A stretch of DNA of 50,454 nt from Prosthecobacter debontii (GTDB lineage Bacteria; Verrucomicrobiota; Verrucomicrobiia; Chthoniobacterales; Chthoniobacteraceae), in the NCBI GenBank assembly GCA_945861385.1, contig CAMAUI010000019.1:1-50454 (forward strand). Reading direction: 5' to 3'. Below the pieces are notes generated by a model, which was not told where the DNA came from, ran no database searches, and was given only the letters and a program-made list of their open reading frames with translations. The position numbers were made by a program, and so were the translations under genes. Of the stretch, positions 41,928 through 49,518 are shown one piece after another (position 1 is the stretch's first letter; every line of letters begins with the position of its first letter).

Positions 41928-43157
41928 CTACTTCAGCAGCGCCTCGATCTCCTTCGTCAGCTCCTCCTTGAGCTTCGGGCTAAAGCCCACATGCACCGCC
42001 GCCACCGTTCCGTCCTTCCCGACGACCACCGTCTGCGGAATGCCCGACACCTTGTAGAGCTTCGCCGCCACTCCCTCCGCGTCCATCGCCACCGGGATCA
42101 TGAGCTTCTTCGCCGCGAGGAATTTCTTCACCACATCAGCCTCCTCCTGCTGATTCAGCGCGTAAAAGACCACGCCCCTCTCCTTGAACGCCGCCGCCAC
42201 CTCCGCCAACACCGGCAGCGCCCGCACACACGGCCCGCACCACGTCGCCCAGAAATCCAGGATCACCACGCCCTTCCCCTTGTGCTCGGAAAGCCGCATC
42301 TTCCCGCCATCCAGCAAAGCCAGCGCGATGTCGGGCGCCGGCTTCCCCTTCAGCTCCGCCGCCGGATCACCGCCCTCCGCGCCATCCGGCGGGCCGAAAG
42401 CGGCCACCTTCTTCGCATCCTTTGGCGGCGTAAAGGCGAACGTCCCCGCCGCATGCTCCACGCCAAACTTCCACGCCGAATACTCCAGCGTCACATCCAG
42501 CCGCGCACCCTTGAGCTTCGCCTTCGCCTCAGCGGGTGCCTGCGCCAGAATCCCCTTCATCGGGCTGAACACAAACTTCCGCAGCGCCGGCTTGTCGCCC
42601 GCCTCGAACCACGCATCCCAGTCCATCTCCTTCTGCTCACCGCGGATGTGGACGCACTCCACACCGCCAGCCTTCTCCCGGCCCACGACCTTCAGAAGCT
42701 CCACCTCCTTCATCATCACCTCCCGCGGACTGGCGCGGAACAAATCCAGCACCGGCCCGAGCTGCCCCGCCATCATCCCGAGATGCGCGTTATCGCGGAT
42801 CAAATCCTCCAGCCCCTTCGGCGCATCATCCGCGATGAACTGCTTCAGCCCTGCCACATGCGCCCACACCGTCTTCCCGTCCGCCACCAGCGCCACCCCG
42901 CCATCCACGTCGAGATTCAGCGCCAGCAGATTCGGACGCGCCACCGCCAGCGTCCCCTTGATCTTCAACTCCTCCCGCTTCTCCCCCGGGATTTCCTGCA
43001 CCATCACCCCACTCACGGCCACGGATGCGCCCTTCAGCTTCGTATAAAATGCCGAGACCTCATCGAGGACCTTCGCTGCCTCCGGCGCGATCTTGATTTC
43101 ATCAGCCGCAAAAGCCGGCACGACAAGCGCGCAGAGCGCGGCGGAAAGAAGTTTCAT
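41928..43157 (-). CDS. Exported DUF2092 domain fused to TlpA-like thioredoxin
   Basis: A 409-residue periplasmic protein. The signal peptide is MKLLSAALCALVVPAFA. The first part (about 20-245) is a DUF2092/LolA-like beta domain (TLAVARPNLLALNLDVDGG, VADGKTVWAHVAGLKQFIAD). A Pro/Gly linker leads to a TlpA/ResA-type thioredoxin domain with C307 and C310 in WATWCGPC and the cis-Pro in SGIPQTVVV. It would act as a thiol reductase or in cytochrome maturation; the first domain may bind lipid. The ATG at 43157 is chosen for the signal. Confidence 0.92.
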   Translation of the reverse strand: MKLLSAALCALVVPAFAADEIKIAPEAAKVLDEVSAFYTKLKGASVAVSGVMVQEIPGEKREELKIKGTLAVARPNLLALNLDVDGGVALVADGKTVWAHVAGLKQFIADDAPKGLEDLIRDNAHLGMMAGQLGPVLDLFRASPREVMMKEVELLKVVGREKAGGVECVHIRGEQKEMDWDAWFEAGDKPALRKFVFSPMKGILAQAPAEAKAKLKGARLDVTLEYSAWKFGVEHAAGTFAFTPPKDAKKVAAFGPPDGAEGGDPAAELKGKPAPDIALALLDGGKMRLSEHKGKGVVILDFWATWCGPCVRALPVLAEVAAAFKERGVVFYALNQQEEADVVKKFLAAKKLMIPVAMDAEGVAAKLYKVSGIPQTVVVGKDGTVAAVHVGFSPKLKEELTKEIEALLK

Positions 43158-43201
43158 CCTCCCAACCCACCACCCCACCCCGCCCCTGTCCAGCAGACAG
43201 T

Positions 43202-44122
43202 TCAGGGAATCACCTCGAAATGGCTGAACAGCCGGAAGCTCTCATAGCGCTCCGCAATATCCTCCTGCGTCAGCGACCGCATCCTCTCCAGGCTGAACAT
43301 CTCCACGTTGAACGACGCCAGCACCGAGCCATGCACCACCGCCTTCCGCAGATCCCCGAACGTCACCTCCCCGCTCACCGTGCTCGCCAGATACCCCGCC
43401 AGCCCCCCCGCGAACGTGTCCCCCGCCCCCGTCGGGTCATGCACATCCTCCAGCGGATACGCACTGCACGAGAAGAAATCCCCACCCTCCCCGAACAACA
43501 GACAGCCGTGCTCCCCCTTCTTGATCGCCACAAAGCGCGGCCCCATCGCCTGGATCAGCAGCCCCGCCTTCACCAGCGAAGTCTCCCGCGTCAGCAGCCG
43601 CGCCTCACTGTCATTGAGGATCAGCATATCCACCCGCCCGAGCAGCCGCATCAGCTCATCCAGCGCGACCTTGATCCACAAGTCCATCGTGTCCGCAATC
43701 ACGAAGCGCGGCCCTGCCATCTGGTCCAGCACATGGTTCTGCAACCCCGGCCCGATGTTCCCCAAAAGCACGAACGCCGATTCCGCATACCCCGCCGCCA
43801 GCCTCGGCGTGAAATGCTCGAACACATTCAGCGCGATGCTCCGCGTCTCCCGCACATTCATATCCAGCATATACTCCCCCGACCACCGGAACGTGCGCCC
43901 CTCCGCCACCTGCAACCCCGCCAGATCCATCCCCCGCGACTTGAAAAACGCCACGTGCTCCGCCGGGAAATCCGCCCCCACCACACCCACGAGATTCACC
44001 GCCGAGAAAAACGACGCCGCCACCGCGCAATAACTCGCCGACCCTCCCAGCAAATCCGCATGCTCCTCAAACGGAGTCTTCACCGTATCCAAAGCGATCG
44101 AACCAACGACGAGAACAGGCAT
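43202..44122 (-). CDS. PfkB-family carbohydrate/nucleoside kinase
   Basis: A 306-residue ribokinase-fold kinase. The N-terminal substrate region is VVGSIALDTVKTPF and LGGSASYCAVAASFF. The C-terminal signature HDPTGAGDTFAGGLAGYL carries the catalytic Asp. The substrate cannot be told; adenosine- or sugar-type kinases are closest by eye. The ATG at 44122 (MPVLVVGSIALD) is chosen since the earlier in-frame codons (44155) add nothing. It is 44 bp upstream of the TlpA-like gene on the same strand. Confidence 0.93.
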   Translation of the reverse strand: MPVLVVGSIALDTVKTPFEEHADLLGGSASYCAVAASFFSAVNLVGVVGADFPAEHVAFFKSRGMDLAGLQVAEGRTFRWSGEYMLDMNVRETRSIALNVFEHFTPRLAAGYAESAFVLLGNIGPGLQNHVLDQMAGPRFVIADTMDLWIKVALDELMRLLGRVDMLILNDSEARLLTRETSLVKAGLLIQAMGPRFVAIKKGEHGCLLFGEGGDFFSCSAYPLEDVHDPTGAGDTFAGGLAGYLASTVSGEVTFGDLRKAVVHGSVLASFNVEMFSLERMRSLTQEDIAERYESFRLFSHFEVIP

Positions 44123-44215
44123 AAAGAGCGGAGTGATGATTGAAAAAGCCCCCACCCCCTACAAACTCCCCCCACCCCCCGCAAGCAAACAGAGCCCCCC
44201 GCGGCGAGGCGCGCC

Positions 44216-44334
44216 AGTGGCGCAAGCCGCCGGCTTGCGAGAGTGCGCCACGCCACCCCGCAGCGGACCTCAAGGTCTGCCACAGGTACGCAAGCCGTTT
44301 GCCACAACCTCGCAAGCCGGCGGCTTGCGCCACT
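44216..44334. repeat. REPIN-like inverted pair of palindromes
   Basis: Two 26-bp arms (44216-44241 and 44309-44334) are perfect inverted copies, 67 bp apart. Each contains its own hairpin: CGCAAGCCGCCGGCTTGCG at 44221-44239 and its reverse complement at 44311-44329. The interval holds a partial third unit (CGCAAGCCG near 44289). With the next element it fills most of the gene-free stretch 44123-44558. Confidence 0.85.
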
Positions 44335-44392
44335 TGCAGCCCCCCACACTCCCGTTCATCCGCCCAAGACGGGAGCGGACACGGCGTGTTTT

Positions 44393-44478
44393 GTGGCACA
44401 GTGCGTCCCGCCTGTGGGGCCATTAAAGACGCCGGGCGAGACGCCCGCTGGCCCCACAGGCTGGAAGCTCTGTGCCAC
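44393..44478. repeat. Large hairpin element before plsY
   Basis: Arms 44393-44421 and 44450-44478 pair at 26 of 29 bases (GTGGCACAG and GGGGCC ends conserved). The 28-bp centre has its own stem GGGCG-AGA-CGCCC. It looks like a second family of mobile palindrome. I see nothing coding in the remaining bases up to plsY. Confidence 0.8.
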
Positions 44479-44558
44479 GTTCCCATCACGGCTTCGCTGT
44501 GGACTCGATTTTAATCACGCCCGCCAGCACCTCTCACCTGCGGGCGCTCTTGACATGA

Positions 44559-45194
44559 ATGGCGGCGGGCATTTTCCCTCCGCGCGTGATTTCCGTCCTG
44601 CTCAGCGTGCTTGCGGGCTACTTCCTCGGCTCGGTTCCGTTTGGGCTGCTGGCTGGGCGGATGAAGGGCGTGGACATCCGCGCGCACGGGAGCAGGAATA
44701 TCGGCGCGACGAACGTGTGGCGCGTGTGCGGGTGGAAGTACGGGCTGCCGGTCTTCGTGTTCGATGCGGCGAAGGGCGCGCTGGCGGTGATCTTCGCGGG
44801 GCGGATTGCCGCGCATTTTGGCGGGGAGACGGAATGGGCGTGGGTGTCGGGCGCGCTCGCGTGCATCGTCGGGCACAGTTTCCCGGTGTGGCTGGGGTTC
44901 AAGGGCGGCAAGGGCGTGGCGACTTCGCTCGGCGCGGTGCTCACGATGGCGTGGCTGCCGAGTGTGATCGCGTTCGGCGTGTGGGTGCTGGTGTTTGCGG
45001 TGTCGCGGTACGTGTCGGTCGCGAGCATCGCGGCGGCGGCGGCGTTTCCGGTGGCGGTGTTTTTCTCCGGGTCGCGGGGGCCGGCGCTTGGGTTTGCGAT
45101 TCTCGCGGCGGGGCTGCTGATCGCCCGGCACAAGGCGAACATCCAGCGGCTGATCGCGGGAACCGAAAGCCGGGCCGGGAGGAAAGCGGCATGA
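44559..45194 (+). CDS. plsY: Acyl-phosphate:glycerol-3-phosphate acyltransferase
   Basis: A 211-residue membrane enzyme that starts phospholipid synthesis by acylating glycerol-3-phosphate. The three conserved motifs are present: GSRNIGATNVWRVCGWKYG, GHSFPVWLGFKGGKGVATSL and ARHKANIQRLIAG. Five hydrophobic helices are seen. An ATG at 44559 gives MAAGIFPPRVISVLL; another ATG at 44555 is in the wrong frame. The stop overlaps gpsA by 4 bp, joining substrate synthesis to its use. Confidence 0.96.
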   Translation: MAAGIFPPRVISVLLSVLAGYFLGSVPFGLLAGRMKGVDIRAHGSRNIGATNVWRVCGWKYGLPVFVFDAAKGALAVIFAGRIAAHFGGETEWAWVSGALACIVGHSFPVWLGFKGGKGVATSLGAVLTMAWLPSVIAFGVWVLVFAVSRYVSVASIAAAAAFPVAVFFSGSRGPALGFAILAAGLLIARHKANIQRLIAGTESRAGRKAA

Positions 45195-46186
45195 GCTTCG
45201 AGCGCGCCGGCGTGATCGGGGCGGGGAGCTGGGGCACGGCGCTGGCGCTGGTGCTGCATGGCAACGGGCTGCCGGTGACGGTGTGGGGGCACGATGCCGC
45301 GCATATCGCCGAAGTCCGTGAGCGGCGGGAGAACCGCATTTATCTGCCCGGCGTGAAGATGCCGGAGACGCTCGATTTTTCCAGCGACGCGGCGGATTTG
45401 CTCGCGTGCGACCTGCTGCTGGTGGTGACGCCCTCGAAGGCGGTGCGCGAGGTGGCGGCGCGCTTTTCCGCGGCGGGACTGCGGAGCGGCGCGGTGCTGC
45501 TGAGCTGCACGAAGGGCGTCGAGCGCGGGAGCGGTCTGCGGATGAGCGAGATTCTCGCGGAGCAGCTTCCGGATCACCCGGTCTCGGTTCTCAGCGGGCC
45601 AAGCCACGCGGAGGAGGTCGCGCGCCGGAAACCGACGTGCGTGGTGATCGGGTGCGCGGATGCGGGCGTGGCCTCGCGGCTGCAGCGGGCGTTTTCCTCG
45701 GCGTACTTTCGCGCCTACACGAATGACGACGTCGCGGGGATCGAACTGGGCGGCGCGCTGAAAAACATCTATGCGCTCGCCGCCGGCGTGGCGGACGGCC
45801 TGGGCCTCGGCGACAATGCCAAGGCGGCGCTTGTCACGCGGGCGCTCGTGGAACTCGGCAAAATCGGGGAGGCGCTGGGCGGACGGCGCGAGACATTCAT
45901 GGGCCTGAGCGGCGTGGGTGACCTGATGGTGACCTGCTTCAGCCAGCACAGCCGCAACCGCTCCGTCGGCGAGCGCATCGGCAGGGGCGAGCGGCTGGCG
46001 GACATTGTGGCGTCCATGCAAATGGTCGCCGAGGGCGTACCGACGACCTACAGCGCGTGCGAATGCGTGGAGAAGCACGGCATCGAGGCCCCGATCATCG
46101 AGGTCGTGAGGATGATCCTCGACGGAAAGATCGCGCCCGCCGAGGCGCTCACCCGGCTGCTCAGCCGCGAGCCGAGGCCGGAATGA
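45191..46186 (+). CDS. gpsA: Glycerol-3-phosphate dehydrogenase (NAD(P)+)
   Basis: A 331-residue cytoplasmic enzyme reducing dihydroxyacetone phosphate to sn-glycerol-3-phosphate for PlsY. The nucleotide motif is VIGAGSWGTALA (GAGSWG at 10-15). SGPSHAEEVARRKPT, the catalytic-lysine segment GGALKNIYALAAGVADGLGL and MGLSGVGDLMVTC are diagnostic. The ATG at 45191 is in the ATGA overlap with plsY; a much longer open frame upstream is spurious. Complete, standard length. Confidence 0.97.
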   Translation: MSFERAGVIGAGSWGTALALVLHGNGLPVTVWGHDAAHIAEVRERRENRIYLPGVKMPETLDFSSDAADLLACDLLLVVTPSKAVREVAARFSAAGLRSGAVLLSCTKGVERGSGLRMSEILAEQLPDHPVSVLSGPSHAEEVARRKPTCVVIGCADAGVASRLQRAFSSAYFRAYTNDDVAGIELGGALKNIYALAAGVADGLGLGDNAKAALVTRALVELGKIGEALGGRRETFMGLSGVGDLMVTCFSQHSRNRSVGERIGRGERLADIVASMQMVAEGVPTTYSACECVEKHGIEAPIIEVVRMILDGKIAPAEALTRLLSREPRPE

Positions 46187-46232
46187 GACAATTGGTTTGC
46201 CGCCCACACCGCTGCCGCTAGCCTGCGAACCC

Positions 46233-46685
46233 ATGAGCCTGTTTGCCCAATTGGATTCGGACATCAAGGACGCCATGCGCGCGAGAGCGACGGAAAAACT
46301 CGGCGTGCTGCGCATGTTGAAAAGCGCGCTGAAGGCCACTGCGATCGAGAAGGGAATCGCCGACGAGGCGATTGACGACACGATCTTCATGGCGATCACC
46401 CGCCGGGAAATGAAGAAGCGCGCGGACTCGATCGAGGCGTTTGAAAAAGGCGGGCGGGCGGAGCTTGCGGCAAAGGAAAAGGCCGAGGCGGAAGTCCTCG
46501 CCGCCTACCTGCCGAAAGCGATGTCGCCCGAGGAGGCGGAGGCGCTCGTGAAGGCGGCCATCGCCGAACTCGGCGCCACGTCGAAGGCGCAGATGGGCGC
46601 CGTGATGAAAGCTTGCAACGAACGCGCCGCGGGCCGTGCTGACGGCAGGATGCTCAGCGCCATCGTGGGTAAACTGCTCCCGTAA
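46233..46685 (+). CDS. YqeY/GatB-domain protein
   Basis: A 150-residue protein of the YqeY family, which resembles the tRNA-binding tail of GatB. It starts MSLFAQLDSDIKDAMRARAT, has EKLGVLRMLKSALKATAIEK and ends DGRMLSAIVGKLLP, all typical. Family members are thought to act on tRNA or to accompany dnaG/rpoD; the precise role is unknown. It sits immediately before ispD with no spacing (TAA directly abuts ATG). Confidence 0.92.
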   Translation: MSLFAQLDSDIKDAMRARATEKLGVLRMLKSALKATAIEKGIADEAIDDTIFMAITRREMKKRADSIEAFEKGGRAELAAKEKAEAEVLAAYLPKAMSPEEAEALVKAAIAELGATSKAQMGAVMKACNERAAGRADGRMLSAIVGKLLP

Positions 46686-47387
46686 ATGGTCTCCGCCATC
46701 ATCGTCGCCGCGGGCGTGAGCCGCAGGATGGGGTTCGACAAGATCCTCGCGCAGATCAACGGAAAGCCCGTGATCCACTGGTCGCTCTCCGCCTTCCAGA
46801 AATGCAAGGACGTGGACGAAATGGTCGTCGTCATCCGCGAGGACGCCATCGAGCAGATGCGGAAACTCGTCGCGGACGAGGGACTCACGAAAGTCCGCGA
46901 AGTGGTCGCCGGCGGGGATGAGCGCCATATTTCCGTCTGGAACGGCTTGCAGGCCGTGAAGAGCGAGGGCTGCGAGTACGTCGCGATCCATGACGGCGCG
47001 CGTCCCCTCGTCACCCCGAAGCTCATCAGCGACTGCCTCAAGCTCGCAAAAAAAAGCGGCGCCGCATGCTGCGCGGCGCCGGTGGCGGATACGGTGAAGC
47101 AGGCATCCTACGAACTCGTCGTCTCGGGAAGCGTGGACCGGCAGAACCTGTGGGCGATGCAGACGCCGCAAATTTTCAGCAGCGCGCTCATCCTGCAAGC
47201 CTACGCGTCGCTGATCGCGCACAACGAATCCGTCACCGACGAAGTCTCGGCCGTCCAGAAGATCGGCAAGCGGGTCGTGCTGCTGAAAAACGACGACTAC
47301 AATTTCAAGATCACCTTCCCCCGGGATCTCCCTCTCGCGGAGCAGGTGCTCGACATACGGAGCGCCAAGGCCGTGAGCGGAATATAG
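46686..47387 (+). CDS. ispD: 2-C-methyl-D-erythritol 4-phosphate cytidylyltransferase
   Basis: A 233-residue enzyme of the MEP isoprenoid pathway, joining CTP and methylerythritol phosphate. The nucleotide-binding loop is IIVAAGVSRRMGFDK. AIHDGARPLVTPKLI, the PVADTVK segment and the MQTPQIF/TDEVSAVQKIG region are complete. The ATG at 46686 abuts the yqeY stop. It ends 16 bp from the convergent PqiA-like gene, leaving no room for a long terminator. IspD feeds menaquinone and undecaprenyl synthesis (menG and uppP here). Confidence 0.95.
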   Translation: MVSAIIVAAGVSRRMGFDKILAQINGKPVIHWSLSAFQKCKDVDEMVVVIREDAIEQMRKLVADEGLTKVREVVAGGDERHISVWNGLQAVKSEGCEYVAIHDGARPLVTPKLISDCLKLAKKSGAACCAAPVADTVKQASYELVVSGSVDRQNLWAMQTPQIFSSALILQAYASLIAHNESVTDEVSAVQKIGKRVVLLKNDDYNFKITFPRDLPLAEQVLDIRSAKAVSGI

Positions 47388-47403
47388 TCGCGGGTAGCGC
47401 CGC

Positions 47404-48105
47404 TCAGTCGGTCTTCTGCATCAGCGCGACGGCGGCTTGCTGGGCGGCGAGGGAGACGATGCAGTAGGCGGTGAACCAATAAAAACCGGGGCCGTAGCTC
47501 GTCTCGAAATGGATGGGCTGGCCGACGCCGATCGAGGATTTTGCGCCGAGATAGGCGGCGTAGATGGCGACGACGAAGACATCGGCCATGCTCCATTTTC
47601 CAATGACGTTGATGAAAGCGAGCAGGCGTTCGCGCACGACGGAGCGGGCGTGGATGGCCCACAGGAAGACGAGGACTTTCCCGATCGGGATGCAGACGCT
47701 GAAAAGAAAAAGGAGCGTCGCGACGAGGTAGCCGCGATTTTCAAAAAGGTAGCGGATGGTGACCAGGATGGTCTGCTCCTGCACATAGACGGTGTCGGCC
47801 CCGCCCTCGAGGCGCGCGCCGGCGAGTTTGCCGCGCACGACGCCGTTCATCAAACGCCCGATCATCTGGCTGAGGTTCGCATCGTCGAGCTGCGCGAGGC
47901 CGGCGGGGTTCAGGAATGGACGGATGCGCGCCATGTCCGCGGGCGGGATCTGCGCGGCGGAGAGCTGATCCATTTTCGCCGCGACGCCCTCGACGTCCAG
48001 GACTCCGCGAATGGTGAGCGCGTTTTGCGTCAGGCCCGGCCAGAGCAGGATGAGCGTGAGGACGATGAGTGCGATGGCCGTCCAGTAGCGTTGTTTGGGA
48101 GACAT
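47404..48105 (-). CDS. PqiA-like membrane protein (single repeat)
   Basis: A 233-residue inner-membrane protein. It has an N-terminal helix (YWTAIALIVLTLILLWPGL), a periplasmic loop of about 90 residues, then three helices with the PqiA-domain signature IPIGKVLVFLWAIHA and GKWSMADVFVVAIYAAYLGA. E. coli PqiA has two such units and Cys pairs; here there is one unit and no CxxC. The long loop rich in Asp/Ala (DMARIRPFLNPAGLAQLDD) is unusual. It may be part of an envelope lipid-transport route, by analogy only. The ATG at 48105 is used. Confidence 0.85.
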   Translation of the reverse strand: MSPKQRYWTAIALIVLTLILLWPGLTQNALTIRGVLDVEGVAAKMDQLSAAQIPPADMARIRPFLNPAGLAQLDDANLSQMIGRLMNGVVRGKLAGARLEGGADTVYVQEQTILVTIRYLFENRGYLVATLLFLFSVCIPIGKVLVFLWAIHARSVVRERLLAFINVIGKWSMADVFVVAIYAAYLGAKSSIGVGQPIHFETSYGPGFYWFTAYCIVSLAAQQAAVALMQKTD

Positions 48106-48154
48106 GCGCTGTGCGTGCGCCGCGCGGGGGCCGACGTCAAGCGCAGCGTCATGG

Positions 48155-49417
48155 CTACTTCACCCGCAGGTCAATGCACGCAGCTTCCTTCGTGCTGCGG
48201 ACGAGGACGAGTCCGTTCGTGATGACGGGCGTCGTCCAGCACTTGCCGTCAATCACCTTCGCGCGGGCGAGTTCCTTGAATTCGCCGGGCTGGGCGGCGA
48301 CGAGGACGAGTTCGCCGGCATCACTGAGCAGGAGAAGATTTCCATTGGTCAGCACGACCTGCCCGGGGCCGAAATTTTCCTTCTGCCACTTGATGTCACC
48401 ATCCGGAAGTGCGACGCATTTGACCGGGCCGGAGCCGTATTTCTTGAACTGGAACATCCCGTAAAGATGCCCGCCATGGAGGACGGGCGTGCTCCAGTGG
48501 TTGGGGATTTTCTGGTCGCCCGGCGTGCGCATCACCTGCGTGGCTTTCCATTCCGCGCCAGCCTTGGAAATTTTGAACCCATAGGCGCCGACCCCGTAGC
48601 CGACGCTGGCATACACATAGTCCTCAGAGACCACGGGGCTTGCCGCGGTGGAGACATTGAACTGCACGGGCGCGGTCCAAAGCTGCTTGAGCGTTTTCGG
48701 CTCCACGGAGACGAGGCCGCTTTTCATGAAAAAGATAATCTGCCGCTGGCCGAGGATGGTCGCCGCGATGGGCGTGGCGTGGGTCATCGTGTCGTCTCCG
48801 GACTTGGCGACGACCGCCCCGGTTTTTGGATCAAGCGCGAGGAATGACTCCCCCGCCCCGCCGCCTGCGATGTAGAGCAGACCGTCTTCGAGCAGCGGGC
48901 TTGCGGCGTTTGACCACGAGATGTTGCGCCCGCGATGTTCTTTCATCAGGTCGCGGTTCCATGCGGGCTTGCCGGTGGCGACATCGTACGCGGAGAGGAC
49001 GAGGTTCGAGTGCATCGCGATCACGAGGTTGCCCGCCACTGTCGGCGTGCTGCGCGGCCCGTCGCCGCCCCTGTTCGCGGGGGTTCCGTCGTCGCCGCCG
49101 CCCCCGTATTTCGCCGGGCCGAGATCGGCCTTCCACAGCTCCTTCCCATCGGCCAGCGCACGTGCGATGAGGCTCTCGTGGAGCACATCCCCCTTTTTCT
49201 CACCCTCGATGGTGAAACAACGCAGCGCGGAAACCGCGAAGCTGCTGAAGCCGGTTCCTCCCTGCACTTTCCACAGCACTTTCGCCGAGGCGGGCCATGC
49301 CGTTGCAATTTTGTCCGGCGTGCTGCCATCGCCATTGGGGCCCCGGTATTGGGTCCAGTCGGCGGCGTTGAGAGTGAGCGTGATTGCTGTGAGTGGAATG
49401 AGCGCGGTCAGTTTCAT
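48155..49417 (-). CDS. Exported PQQ-like beta-propeller protein
   Basis: A 420-residue periplasmic protein. The signal peptide is MKLTALIPLTAITLTLNA, and directly after it comes DWTQYRGPNGDGSTPDKI, the opening of PQQ-binding-like propellers common in Planctomycetes and Verrucomicrobia. Blade repeats are visible (LWKVQGGTGFSSFAVSALR, AYDVATGKPAWNRDLMKEH, ALDPKTGAVVAKSGDD, LYGMFQFKKYG). There are no dehydrogenase catalytic Asp/Ca signatures or haem, so it is likely not an alcohol dehydrogenase. Binding role unknown. The ATG at 49417 is used. Confidence 0.93.
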   Translation of the reverse strand: MKLTALIPLTAITLTLNAADWTQYRGPNGDGSTPDKIATAWPASAKVLWKVQGGTGFSSFAVSALRCFTIEGEKKGDVLHESLIARALADGKELWKADLGPAKYGGGGDDGTPANRGGDGPRSTPTVAGNLVIAMHSNLVLSAYDVATGKPAWNRDLMKEHRGRNISWSNAASPLLEDGLLYIAGGGAGESFLALDPKTGAVVAKSGDDTMTHATPIAATILGQRQIIFFMKSGLVSVEPKTLKQLWTAPVQFNVSTAASPVVSEDYVYASVGYGVGAYGFKISKAGAEWKATQVMRTPGDQKIPNHWSTPVLHGGHLYGMFQFKKYGSGPVKCVALPDGDIKWQKENFGPGQVVLTNGNLLLLSDAGELVLVAAQPGEFKELARAKVIDGKCWTTPVITNGLVLVRSTKEAACIDLRVK

Positions 49418-49518
49418 CGGCGCGCTTGCTAGGTGGATGTGCTGGAAATGTCAAAAGGTGCGTTTACCACGCTTTGCCGGGCTTGCAGCCGCGCACTCGC
49501 GGCACTACCCATCCGATC

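Noticed and set aside
41856-43247. 463-residue His/Arg-rich open frame on the plus strand
   Set aside because: Antisense shadow of the TlpA-like gene, running through the repeat hairpins.
44243-45190. N-terminal extension of gpsA as a 647-residue protein
   Set aside because: It would read through a REPIN, a hairpin and plsY in another frame; the ATG at 45191 is in a perfect ATGA overlap and fits the GpsA start.
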